From Fidelibacterota bacterium (GTDB lineage Bacteria > Pseudomonadota > Alphaproteobacteria > Rhodospirillales > Rhodospirillaceae): DNA of 64,000 bases. The notes beneath the pieces are model-generated. The model saw only the letters and a list, made by a program, of their open reading frames with translations, ran no database searches and was not told the origin of the DNA. The position numbers and the translations under genes are program-made. The stretch lies in assembly GCA_947475895.1 (NCBI GenBank), contig CANJMF010000016.1, positions 1-64,000 of the forward strand. The letters are read 5' to 3'. Within the stretch, counting starts at the first letter, position 1. Every line of letters begins with the position of its first letter. Positions 1-8,132 of the stretch are shown here, one piece after another.

Positions 1-270
1 CCCCAAACCCAGGGCAAGATCGAGCGTTGGCATCAGACGCTCAAGAACCGGATACTGCTGGAGAACTATTACCTGCCTGGCGATCTCGAAGCGCAGATCG
101 GGCGCTTCATCGAGTACTACAACCACCACCGCTACCATGAGAGCTTGGAAAACCTAACCCCGGCGGACGTCTACTTCGGCAGGGGCCAGGCGATTCTGCA
201 GGAACGACACCGCATCAAACAGAAAACTATCGAACATCGTCGCTTGCTTCACCGCAAGCTCGCCGCCTAA
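1..270 (+). CDS. IS3-type transposase, C-terminal end (cut by window edge)
   Basis: The first 89 codons are open to a TAA at 268-270. They encode the end of an rve/DDE integrase core: the Glu-containing block QGKIERWHQTLKN, then the IEYYNHHRYHESLENLTPADVYFGR block typical of IS3-type OrfB transposases, and a basic tail. The start and first two catalytic Asp residues lie outside the window. It would catalyse cut-and-paste or copy-out transposition of its own element. The right end of the element follows within 75 bases, so this copy appears complete at this side. The exact IS subgroup cannot be told from this part. Confidence 0.85.
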   Translation, partial: PQTQGKIERWHQTLKNRILLENYYLPGDLEAQIGRFIEYYNHHRYHESLENLTPADVYFGRGQAILQERHRIKQKTIEHRRLLHRKLAA

Positions 271-319
271 GATCAATCAACCAGATGAGGCCAACACTCC
301 GCTAAATCACGCCCGCATC

Positions 320-345
320 TGTCTCAAATGTTCTGACGACGCACA
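320..345 (+). repeat. candidate right terminal inverted repeat of the IS
   Basis: The stretch starts TGTCTCAAATGTTCTGACGA and closes with CGCACA. The CA end, the short distance behind the transposase stop, and the abrupt start of another reading frame at 346 all mark this as the element boundary. The matching left repeat is not visible, so the border could be off by a few bases. Confidence 0.5.
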
Positions 346-480
346 TGGGGACTCGGCGCATTCGGCCAACCTGGCGTCGAGCGCGTACTGGAACTTCTCC
401 GCATCGAAACCGCCACTGCTATGGGACAGGCCGGCTGCGCTGCTGTGAGCGACCTTAAGCCAAGCATGATTCGCGTTTGA
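346..480 (+). pseudogene. 3' fragment of an FMN-dependent alpha-hydroxy-acid dehydrogenase gene
   Basis: Read from 346, 44 codons run to a TGA at 478-480 and begin WGLGAFGQPGVERVLELL. They end in SDLKPSMIRV. This matches the end of the intact alpha-hydroxy-acid dehydrogenase at 43275-44558, which has WGLGAFGEAGVEKVVQIL and ends KDLNPGMIHKAL. The fragment therefore is the C-terminal helix region of a paralogue whose catalytic barrel is missing on this side of the IS. It cannot be functional alone. The IS insertion or a deletion next to it is the likely cause. Confidence 0.85.
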
Positions 481-510
481 TCGGCACAGGTCCGATGGCG
501 GCCGACGGCG

Positions 511-1053
511 TTATTTGCGCGTCGGCCACATACGAAGGAGCACGCCGTCTTTGACAATAAACTGATGATATAGCGCGGCGGCGACGTGCAGTACCACCAG
601 TCCATACAGCGCCCATTGCGCCGTGATGTGAAGGTTGTCCGCTCTCGCGGCAAGGCTTAGGTCGGTCGGTAAGAGGGTGGGCAAATCGAAAAGCCCAAAA
701 AAACTGATAGCTCGCCCCCGCGCTGCGAGCGCGATGTATCCGGTGATCGGAAACGCCAGCAAAGTAAAATAGAGTAGGCCGTGGGTTGCGATGGCAACGC
801 CTTTCTGAAAGCGCGGCATGTCCGTGGGTAAGGGCGGGGCCGGCCGGCGCAGACGCGCCGCCACCCGCACCAACGCAAGGATAAGAATGAGTATTCCGAT
901 CGATTGATGCATGATCATTGCGGATTGCGTTTGTTCGGCGGTTTCGGCATAGCTCGAAACGAGGCCATAAATGACGGCGACTGCCATAGCGGCAGCGATG
1001 ATCCAGTGGAGCAGAATCATCTCGAGGCCGAATTTCCCGACGGACGGCTTCAT
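511..1053 (-). CDS. cytochrome b561-family membrane protein
   Basis: A 180-residue membrane protein with four hydrophobic segments and His residues placed as in diheme b561 proteins: LLHWIIAA in helix 1, MHQSIG at helix 2, ATHGLLY in helix 3, and HITAQW plus LHVAAALYHQF in helix 4. Such proteins pass electrons between the quinone pool and periplasmic carriers. An upstream in-frame start at 1083 exists, but the ATG at 1053 has a GGAGGAG ribosome-binding site just ahead and gives the usual N-terminus (MKPSVGKFG...). It is divergent from the diheme cytochrome gene at 1096, only 42 bases away, so the two may share a control region and an electron chain (inference). Confidence 0.88.
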   Translation of the reverse strand: MKPSVGKFGLEMILLHWIIAAAMAVAVIYGLVSSYAETAEQTQSAMIMHQSIGILILILALVRVAARLRRPAPPLPTDMPRFQKGVAIATHGLLYFTLLAFPITGYIALAARGRAISFFGLFDLPTLLPTDLSLAARADNLHITAQWALYGLVVLHVAAALYHQFIVKDGVLLRMWPTRK

Positions 1054-1095
1054 GTTAAATACTCCTCCAGAGACCGTACCCATGAGGGAAATGAA

Positions 1096-2034
1096 GTGTC
1101 ATTAAAAATCTCGCGAATTTTTTTGCTGACGGCAATGGCGACGGCCATTTTTATCGTTTCGCATCCGGCGTGGGCGGTTGACTGGGCCAAGATCGAGCCC
1201 AAGAAAATTACGCTTTTCTATCCAGCAATGAGCTCTTTCGAACATCTTCAGACGCGCGGTCGCCACTCCGGCTCGCGCCGCTATCCGGACAAGTCGTGCG
1301 CCGCCTGCCACGCCGGAAGCGATGAGCGCCCTTTGGGAGATTCACTGGTTCACGCCGAGAAATTCAAGGAGCCGGCCCCGATCCCCGGCAAGCCCGGCGC
1401 AATCGATACTCAGATCAAAACCGCTCACGATGCCAACAACATCTATGTTCGCATTGAGTTCGATCCTGGCATACAGCCGGACGCGGGGATGGATAAAGAG
1501 TTTGAAACCAAGGTCGCCGTCATGATTGACGACGGCAGTGTCATCGAAGCCAATAAAGCGGGTTGCTGGGTCGCGTGTCACGCTGATGTTGCAAGCATGT
1601 CGCGAGGTGTGGAGGGCCGGACAAAATATCTTTACGAGTCACTCGCCCCAAACCAGGGAGACACACAAAAGGACGAAGCCGCACTCGCCGCGATGCGATC
1701 CGAAGGTAAATATCTGGAATACTGGCAGGCACGATTTAATCCCGGCGCTAAAGCCGCGGTGGTAGATGGGACCGTGCTTGAGAAGCGCGCCGACAACGCA
1801 ATCCGCGCCGTCAAGGCCGATGCCATACGAAATAAGACGGGCGTCTGGACGGTCACCTTCACGCGTAAATTAAAAGGCGTGCCCGGTCACAAGGACATCG
1901 TCCCCGGCAAGACATATAATATTGGCTTTTCCATTCACGCGGGCCACGCTGCCAAGCGCTTCCACTACGTTTCGTTCGAGCGCACGCTAGTGCTTGATGA
2001 CGGCAAGGCGGATTTCGTAGCCACGGCAAAGTAA
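1096..2034 (+). CDS. exported diheme cytochrome with ethylbenzene-dehydrogenase-like heme domain
   Basis: The 312-residue product has a signal peptide ending at AWA (about residue 27). A first heme c site CAACH lies near residue 68 and a CX3CH site, CWVACH, near residue 157. It continues with a beta-rich domain resembling the heme domain of ethylbenzene dehydrogenase gamma-type proteins (DOMON-like, EB_dh). The GTG at 1096 is preferred because GAGGGA stands before it and because it opens the signal peptide directly; upstream in-frame codons would overlap the divergent b561 gene. It probably carries periplasmic electrons, with the adjacent b561 as membrane partner (inference). The CX3CH spacing is unusual for heme c but, from memory, occurs in this family. 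Confidence 0.75.
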   Translation: MSLKISRIFLLTAMATAIFIVSHPAWAVDWAKIEPKKITLFYPAMSSFEHLQTRGRHSGSRRYPDKSCAACHAGSDERPLGDSLVHAEKFKEPAPIPGKPGAIDTQIKTAHDANNIYVRIEFDPGIQPDAGMDKEFETKVAVMIDDGSVIEANKAGCWVACHADVASMSRGVEGRTKYLYESLAPNQGDTQKDEAALAAMRSEGKYLEYWQARFNPGAKAAVVDGTVLEKRADNAIRAVKADAIRNKTGVWTVTFTRKLKGVPGHKDIVPGKTYNIGFSIHAGHAAKRFHYVSFERTLVLDDGKADFVATAK

Positions 2035-2401
2035 GCGCCTTCCATTTCGGTTGAGATGATTGATCCGTTGCTCTGACGCACTGGTGGTGTTCGCTAGTGA
2101 ACCTTCGGGAAGGCCGGAAGAATATTTTTCCGCCTTCTGCACTTGTGTCGATATTTCGGTCTGGTGACGAGGTCTGTGGAAAGCAGCCAAAGTTTCTGAG
2201 CGCGGCGACATGTTGTAACGCTGCAACGCACGCCAGAGGCCAGGTGTGCTGCTCGGTCCAATCATGCAAAGGCGCGAAAGCGCAGCCAGCTCTTTGCTTC
2301 AGTGGCTACCTGCTTCATAGTGGTAGGCGCGGCGGGGCGGACGCACTTCGGAAAATAGCGTGCGTCTGGTGATCATCGCCGGCTAACGCGAATTTTGAAT
2401 A
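2035..2401. other. intergenic region without a supported gene
   Basis: Short overlapping frames exist on both strands, but none has a ribosome-binding site or recognisable protein. No clear terminator hairpin was found. The start of the Crp/Fnr gene at 2402 has no evident Shine-Dalgarno sequence, so it may be leaderless or weakly translated. Confidence 0.5.
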
Positions 2402-3079
2402 ATGACCAAATATACTTTTCAGGACATTTTTCAGTGGCTGAATCCGGAGGCGCGTCTTGCATTCATCAAGATTGCGCAGACACGAAAATATTTAAAAAGG
2501 CAGATTGTTTTTGCCAACGGTGATGATGGCAACGAATTTTACCGCATAGCGTCGGGGAAAGTCCGCATATATGAGATCACAGCCGACGAGCGGGAGCTAA
2601 CGTACGGTCTTCTGGAAGCCGGTGATTGCTTTGGCTTCGTGAGCCTTCTCGACAATGGGCCACGGCATGCAACGGTCGAGACATGCAGTAAGGTCGAGCT
2701 GCAAGTTATAACTCAGAGCGCGTTCGAAAAACTGAGCGCAAAGCATCCAATTTTTCTCGACGGCCTGCTCCAACTTTGCGCCATCCACATCAGAGGAATG
2801 GCGGATCGATTGGCAAGCGCTCATTTTGATAATGTTCCCGCGCGGCTCTTGCGTTGTATTTTGAGAGAGGTCGACTTTTCCGAGCCAGATTCCGTGGATG
2901 GAACTGGTTTATCCGTACGGTTTTCGCAATCCGAGCTCGCGCTTATGATTGGCGCTTCACGACAATCAGTGAATAAAGCCCTTCAAGCCTTCCAATGCCA
3001 AGGGTTGCTGAGTGTCTGCGGTGGTCGTTTGACCATTCAAAATCTCAAAAAGATGCGAGCGTTAAGCGCCGAAAGGTGA
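2402..3079 (+). CDS. Crp/Fnr-family transcriptional regulator
   Basis: A 225-residue protein with an N-terminal cyclic-nucleotide-binding-like beta-roll (about residues 15-125, with FYRIASGKVRIYEI and LEAGDCFGFVSLLD), a long dimer helix, and a C-terminal winged helix (about 150-220) with FSQSELALMIGASRQSVNKAL as the recognition region. It lacks the N-terminal cysteine cluster of FNR, so it is not an FNR-type iron-sulfur oxygen sensor. The effector is unknown. It stands alone between the cytochrome genes and TonB receptor 1; either neighbour could be its target (inference). Confidence 0.9.
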   Translation: MTKYTFQDIFQWLNPEARLAFIKIAQTRKYLKRQIVFANGDDGNEFYRIASGKVRIYEITADERELTYGLLEAGDCFGFVSLLDNGPRHATVETCSKVELQVITQSAFEKLSAKHPIFLDGLLQLCAIHIRGMADRLASAHFDNVPARLLRCILREVDFSEPDSVDGTGLSVRFSQSELALMIGASRQSVNKALQAFQCQGLLSVCGGRLTIQNLKKMRALSAER

Positions 3080-3510
3080 GCGTCAGTTTATCGCTCCGTT
3101 AATTACGACTCCGGCGCGTCAAAACTTTCAAGTGCGAATAAAGAGCGTCATCTAGCTAGGTGAATTTTCGCGCAAAAAAGAATCGGATATGTACATCTGG
3201 CGGGAATGAAGCGCTATCCGCAATCGCGCATGTGACAGACATGGCGGTCATTCCCATATACAGTTTTGAAGCGATCAGTCGCGGGCCGCTTGGGAGGGGG
3301 GCACCCGAATTTCGCTGAAGACATGCGCCACGTTTCCGCAGCAAGCGGGTCTTCCGCGCACGCAAGCAATCTCAAAAAGTAACAGCATAAAAGCGAGAGC
3401 CGCTAGGGCAATTTCGTTCGAGTTATCTACTCGCATGAACTGACGGTACGTGATCGCGCGCGAGTTTTTTTGTTCAACGATTTTCTTGTCGATAATTGGG
3501 GGGAGATAAC
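3080..3510. other. intergenic region upstream of TonB receptor 1
   Basis: About 430 bases with no believable gene. The end of the region holds a G-rich ribosome-binding site, GGGGGGAG at about 3498-3505, for the receptor. A promoter is expected here but I could not place one with confidence. Confidence 0.5.
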
Positions 3511-6429
3511 ATGCAAAGTTTTACCGTTACCGGTCCGGCAGGCGCGCCGAAAGGCAAATTAAGCCGCAGCCGTACGAATGTCATGATGTCGACGACGGCC
3601 ATATCAACGGCAGTTGCGATGATGGTTGCCTTGCCGACCACAAGTTTTGCGCAAACAGCGGCGAAGGCGCAAACCGCAGAGCAGGCACCTGTTGAAGAAA
3701 TCGTCGTTACCGGGTCACGCATTGTTCGCGAAGGCTATGAAGCGCCGACGCCACTGACAGTCGTCGGAACGGAGCAGCTTGAAAAAGCAGCTGACTCTAA
3801 CATCGCCAACATGCTGGCCACGATGCCCGCCATCACGGGCGCTGCTTTGGCCACGAACGGTCAGGCCGGTCTTTCTCCCGGCGGTGCCGGTATTAGCAGC
3901 ATGAACTTGCGTTCACTCGGCGCCAACCGTGTGCTCGTCCTGCTGGACGGCCAGCGCGTCGTGCCCTCGACCATTGGCGGCGCGGTCGATATTGGTTCAT
4001 TTCCGCAACAGCTGCTGTCGCGCGTAGATGTGGTCACCGGTGGCGCCTCGGCCGTGTACGGCTCTGACGCCGTGGCCGGCGTCGTCAACTTCATTCTGGA
4101 TCGCAAATTCACCGGCGTAAAAGGCGAGCTTTCCGGCGGCCTCACCAACTATGGCGACGACAAAAATTATAAAGTCGCCCTGTCTGCTGGCTTCGGTTTC
4201 GCGGGCGACCGCGGCCACGTCCTGCTCTCCGGGTCACAGAATCATAATCAAGGCACCAAAGGCGATGGCGGCCGTGCGTGGAACCGAACGGGCTGGCAGC
4301 AAATCACCAACCCGGCCTACACGGCGACCAACGGTCAGCCGAACCAATTGTTCATTCCCTCGGTCGTTCCTTACGGCCTAGCTCCGGGCGGTACCGTGAT
4401 CGCTGGTCCGCTGAAGGGAACGACCTTCGGCGCAGGCGGAACACCGTTCCAGCTGGTGTACGGCCCGATCGTTTCTAATCCGTACATGCAAGGCGGCGAT
4501 TGGCAGGTCAACGAGCTGCGCCAAAACTATACGCTCGATCCGAAAGTAACATCGCAAACGCTCTTCGGACGCGTGGGCTACGACGTGACCGATAACATCA
4601 ACATGTACGTGCAATACAACTGGGCACAGAACAAATCGATCGGCCCCATCAACAACGCGTGGATTCTGGGGGCCGGCGGTCCAATCATCAAAATCGACAA
4701 TGCTTACCTGCCCGCCTCGGTGCGCACTGCGATGGCTACGGCCGGTGTGACGCAAATCCAGCTCAACTCGCAGAATGCCGACCTCCCGCAGGTTGGTACC
4801 GACTATACCCGCATCGTGAACAGCATTACGGGCGGCTTGGAAGGCACGGTGAATCTTTTCGACGGCACCTGGCACTGGAACGGCGCCTATACCTACGGCG
4901 GCAGCAAGAACTCGCTCCATGCGCGCGGCGGCATCGCGCTATCACGTGTGAATTTGGCGGCCGATGCTGTCGTCAATCCGGCAAACGGTCAGATCGTTTG
5001 CCGTTCGGTGCTCCAGGGCCTCAACACGACGTGCCGTCCTTGGAACTTCATGGGCGTGGGCGTGAACCAGAACAACACGGCCGGCCAGCAATATCTGAAC
5101 ACGCCGGACTTCCAGCACGGCTTGGTGGAAGAATCAACCTTCTCCGCCGCGCTCAGCGGCGAACCGTTCTCGCTGTGGGCCGGTCCGGTCTCGACGGCGC
5201 TCAGCTTCGAACACCGCGCCGACGCCGTGCATGCGGACGCCGACGCGGACTCGAAGGCGTTCAACCACTACATTGGCACATACTCGGTTATCGATGGCGA
5301 ACAGTCGGTGACCGAAGGCGCGGTAGAAACCATCATTCCGTTGGCCAAGGGTGAAAGCTGGGCTGACTCCTGGGACTTCACAGCCGCCGCGCGCTTCACG
5401 GGGTATTCAGTCTCAGGTTACGTCACCACCTGGAAACTGGGTACCACGTACTCTCCGATCCCGGACGTGAAGTTCCGCGTCACGCGATCGCGTGACATTC
5501 GTGCACCCAACATTCAGGAACTGTTCGCGGCCCCCGAACAAGTCGGCGCGCAAACGGTTATTGACCGCGCTCCTGGTCCCACGAATGGCACCACCGCGGT
5601 CATCTCAGCGCGTAAGATCGGTAACATTGGCTTGACGCCGGAAAAAGCGGACACGACCGGGATTGGGGTCGTGTTGCAACCGCGCTTCCTGGAAGGCTTC
5701 TCCGCGTCGGTCGACTATTGGGACGTTGGCATCAAACAATCGATCAACCCCATCAGCTTCCAGCAGGTGGTCGACTCTTGCTATAACAATACGCGGCCGG
5801 AATTGTGCCCGAACATCATCCGCACGAACGGCATCATCTCGCTGGTGATCTACTACTCGATCAACGCGGCCGTACAGGTTACACGCGGCCTCGACTTTGA
5901 AGCGTCGTATCGCACACCTCTGTCGGCCATTGTTGATGGCTGGCGCGGGGATCTAGCGTTGCACGGCAATGCGACCGTCTACCTGCGGAATTATCAGGAC
6001 AACTCGTTCAATCCGCCAACCAACCACGTCGGTGAGAACAACAGTTCTTTCCCGCCGTACTGGAAGCTGAATGCGGGCGTATCGTATGCCTTGGATCCCG
6101 TGAACGTGTCGCTCACCGCGCGCGCGTTCGCGGGCGGCCGGATCAACAGCGAATACGTCGAATGTACGTCCGGCTGTCCGACTTCAACGGCCTTCGCGAC
6201 GACGATCAATACCAACAAGCTCCCGGGCCGCTTCTATCTGGATGCGAACGTCTCGTACAAAATGGACATTGGCCTAGCCAGCAGTGAATTGTTCCTCTCT
6301 GCAAGAAACTTGCTTAATAACGATCCGCCGCCGACGGTTGAAGCGTACTACCAGAGCCTCGCGAGTACGGCCTCGCTCTACGACTCACTCGGTGCTATCT
6401 ACCGCGTAGGCATCCGCTTCAAGATGTAA
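3511..6429 (+). CDS. TonB-dependent outer-membrane receptor 1
   Basis: A 972-residue receptor with a long N-terminal region and signal segment ending near SFAQ, a TonB-box-like EEIVVTGSRI, a plug domain (about residues 60-200, containing MNLRSLGANRVLVLLDGQR and DVVTGGASAVYGSDAVAGVVNF), then a beta-barrel to the C-terminus (RVGIRFKM). It should import a ligand through the outer membrane using TonB energy; the ligand is unknown. An in-frame TTG lies at 3496, but the ATG at 3511 follows the GGGGGGAG site and is the better start. It is very similar throughout to the frameshifted receptor at 18398-21317 and more distantly to the one at 38753-41530. Cassette 1 (genes A1 and B1) follows it. Confidence 0.95.
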   Translation: MQSFTVTGPAGAPKGKLSRSRTNVMMSTTAISTAVAMMVALPTTSFAQTAAKAQTAEQAPVEEIVVTGSRIVREGYEAPTPLTVVGTEQLEKAADSNIANMLATMPAITGAALATNGQAGLSPGGAGISSMNLRSLGANRVLVLLDGQRVVPSTIGGAVDIGSFPQQLLSRVDVVTGGASAVYGSDAVAGVVNFILDRKFTGVKGELSGGLTNYGDDKNYKVALSAGFGFAGDRGHVLLSGSQNHNQGTKGDGGRAWNRTGWQQITNPAYTATNGQPNQLFIPSVVPYGLAPGGTVIAGPLKGTTFGAGGTPFQLVYGPIVSNPYMQGGDWQVNELRQNYTLDPKVTSQTLFGRVGYDVTDNINMYVQYNWAQNKSIGPINNAWILGAGGPIIKIDNAYLPASVRTAMATAGVTQIQLNSQNADLPQVGTDYTRIVNSITGGLEGTVNLFDGTWHWNGAYTYGGSKNSLHARGGIALSRVNLAADAVVNPANGQIVCRSVLQGLNTTCRPWNFMGVGVNQNNTAGQQYLNTPDFQHGLVEESTFSAALSGEPFSLWAGPVSTALSFEHRADAVHADADADSKAFNHYIGTYSVIDGEQSVTEGAVETIIPLAKGESWADSWDFTAAARFTGYSVSGYVTTWKLGTTYSPIPDVKFRVTRSRDIRAPNIQELFAAPEQVGAQTVIDRAPGPTNGTTAVISARKIGNIGLTPEKADTTGIGVVLQPRFLEGFSASVDYWDVGIKQSINPISFQQVVDSCYNNTRPELCPNIIRTNGIISLVIYYSINAAVQVTRGLDFEASYRTPLSAIVDGWRGDLALHGNATVYLRNYQDNSFNPPTNHVGENNSSFPPYWKLNAGVSYALDPVNVSLTARAFAGGRINSEYVECTSGCPTSTAFATTINTNKLPGRFYLDANVSYKMDIGLASSELFLSARNLLNNDPPPTVEAYYQSLASTASLYDSLGAIYRVGIRFKM

Positions 6430-6496
6430 CTTGCCCATCTATGTAAAAAGCTACGCCGGCTGCGAATAGCGGTCGGCGCCTTACTAAAGCTAACTT

Positions 6497-6527
6497 CGCG
6501 GCTCACTGTATACCTCAGTGAGCCGCG
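6497..6527 (+). terminator. hairpin terminator behind TonB receptor 1
   Basis: A perfect 12-base stem CGCGGCTCACTG/CAGTGAGCCGCG encloses a 7-base loop TATACCT and is followed by a mixed T-rich tract (GCTGCTTTCTT). It sits about 70 bases after the receptor stop, which suggests that A1 has its own promoter. Confidence 0.75.
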
Positions 6528-6657
6528 GCTGCTTTCTTCCCTTAACCCAAAAAAGGAAGAAGCTTTTTTTAGATAAACGATATAAATTAATTGAACTTGC
6601 GCTCGCCAATGAGCGTCGCCCGCGAGCAATTTCGCAATGCAGCTAGAGAGGCATTCG

Positions 6658-8106
6658 GTGGAACAAAAACTAGAAAATCGCTTTGATTTGTTCACAGACT
6701 CGATGAGTCGTGAAACCGGAGCCGACTTTAACGGACGCTGGCGCGGAGCGGTTGCGGTGTTGAGCCTCGCATTCCTCGTTTTGATGGACGCTCCTGCATA
6801 CGCGGCAAAAGAAAATATGACCGCGCGCGAAGACTACATCCAGGCGCCGTTGCCGGCAGGGTTTCAGGTTTTGGTGACTGAGATCGAGGGGCCGGTGTTC
6901 GCCGACGCAAACGGCCGCACGCTCTACAAATGGCCGCGCAGGGATTTACGCGTAGGCACGGTGGGTGATGTCGAATTTAAGGCGTCGTGCGGCGATCAAA
7001 TTTTCCGCGAAACCGCGGGATCGATGAGCCCCTATCCGCCCGGTTTCGAGTTGCCGGAAGCGGATACGCGCCCGAGCTGCAATCAAGTGTGGCCGCCCGT
7101 TTTAGCCTCGGACAATGCAAAGCCCGTCGATAAATGGACAGTCATCGATCGGCCCGACGGGCGCAAACAATGGGCTTACGCTGGGGCGCCGCTCTACACA
7201 TCTTTTTTGGATAAGAAGCCGGGCGACGTTCTGGGCGCGAGTAAAACACCTGCTTCTGTCGACGAGGGCGCACCCCGCGAGCCCGTGGGTCCAGAGGCCA
7301 ACGTCCCTTTTCAATTTAGCGTGGATACGACCAAGCTAGGTCGGCTCGTGTCTCTGCGTAACGGTAAGTCGGTCTATACCTACGATCTGGACTCCCGCCA
7401 CAAATCGAATTGCGCGGGCGCGTGTATGGATGGCTGGGCACCTGTTTTGTCGGCCGACTATGCGCGGCCAGTCGGAGATTGGACGACCTTCGAACGCTCT
7501 CCCGGCGTGAAGCAATGGGCCTTCAAGGGCATGCCGGTTTACGAACACCTTCAAGATTCAAAATTGCTCTCCCTGGATGGAGGCGATATCGCGCATTGGC
7601 GCAACGTCTATACGCAAAAGGCGCCGCTGCCGCCCGCTGGCTTTGTCGTCAAGGAAACGTCCGTCGGGCTTGTGCTCGGTGACGAACGTGGGCGCACGAT
7701 CTATATGTACAGCTGCTTGGACGATTCTTTCGACCACCAGCTTTGCGATCATCCCGACGCCCCGCAAGCCTACCGCTTTGCCATGTGCGGCAACGGCGAC
7801 CCTGATCAGTGCCTCAAGGCCTTTCCTTATGTGATCGCCCGTGCGGGGGCCAAGTCCGGCAGCGCAACGTGGAGTACGATGTATATCAACCCAAAAACTG
7901 GCAAGCGCGCCCAGAGCAGTGACCCCGGCGCACTCAACGTATGGGCGTATCGTGGACGCCCGGTTTATACGTTCGCGGGGCGCAACGGATACGGCGATGA
8001 GACGCCGCTCGATCTAAAAGCGCAAAACTGGGGCGAGTTTAATGGCCGTTGGAACGGGTATCGGGCTATTATTTACAGAGATCTTTATGGTCGCCGCGAT
8101 TTGTAA
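6658..8106 (+). CDS. A1: exported Yx(FWY)xxD-repeat protein
   Basis: This 482-residue protein has a signal segment (hydrophobic stretch ending PAYAA, about residues 30-50) and three tandem repeats of the COG4315/PF03640 type, the Yx(FWY)xxD lipoprotein repeat of unknown function. Repeat 1 has GRTLYKWPRRD and WPPVLAS, then a QWAY module. Repeat 2 has the canonical VYTYDLD followed by SNCAGAC and WAPV. Repeat 3 has GRTIYMYSCLDD and a C-terminal GALNVWAYRGRPVYTF. Conserved Cys pairs suggest disulfides. The GTG at 6658 has AGAGAGG six bases ahead and is preferred to the ATG at 6637. It is 26 bases before B1. Paralogues are at 31222, 44857 and 62641. Confidence 0.8.
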   Translation: MEQKLENRFDLFTDSMSRETGADFNGRWRGAVAVLSLAFLVLMDAPAYAAKENMTAREDYIQAPLPAGFQVLVTEIEGPVFADANGRTLYKWPRRDLRVGTVGDVEFKASCGDQIFRETAGSMSPYPPGFELPEADTRPSCNQVWPPVLASDNAKPVDKWTVIDRPDGRKQWAYAGAPLYTSFLDKKPGDVLGASKTPASVDEGAPREPVGPEANVPFQFSVDTTKLGRLVSLRNGKSVYTYDLDSRHKSNCAGACMDGWAPVLSADYARPVGDWTTFERSPGVKQWAFKGMPVYEHLQDSKLLSLDGGDIAHWRNVYTQKAPLPPAGFVVKETSVGLVLGDERGRTIYMYSCLDDSFDHQLCDHPDAPQAYRFAMCGNGDPDQCLKAFPYVIARAGAKSGSATWSTMYINPKTGKRAQSSDPGALNVWAYRGRPVYTFAGRNGYGDETPLDLKAQNWGEFNGRWNGYRAIIYRDLYGRRDL

Positions 8107-8132
8107 TGCCACTCTTCAATAGTGAGGACGAT

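Larger units (their letters stand above)
1..345 (+). mobile_element. right-hand part of an IS3-type insertion sequence
   Basis: The transposase stop at 270 is followed by a short non-coding tail and a terminal sequence ending in CA at about 345, as IS3-family ends do. Coding sequence of an unrelated gene fragment starts at 346, so the element seems to have inserted into, or been left beside, that gene. The left end and any target duplication are outside the window. Confidence 0.7.

Noticed and set aside
499-525. Inverted repeat GGCCGACG/CGTCGGCC at the end of the b561 gene.
   Set aside because: It overlaps the coding end and has no T tract, so a terminator call is not supported.
904-1095. 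Upstream extension of the diheme cytochrome frame from ATG 904.
   Set aside because: It overlaps the divergent b561 gene, lacks a ribosome-binding site and would bury the signal peptide.
2097-2372. A 91-codon frame between the diheme cytochrome and Crp/Fnr genes.
   Set aside because: No start signal or similarity, and frames on the other strand are equally long.
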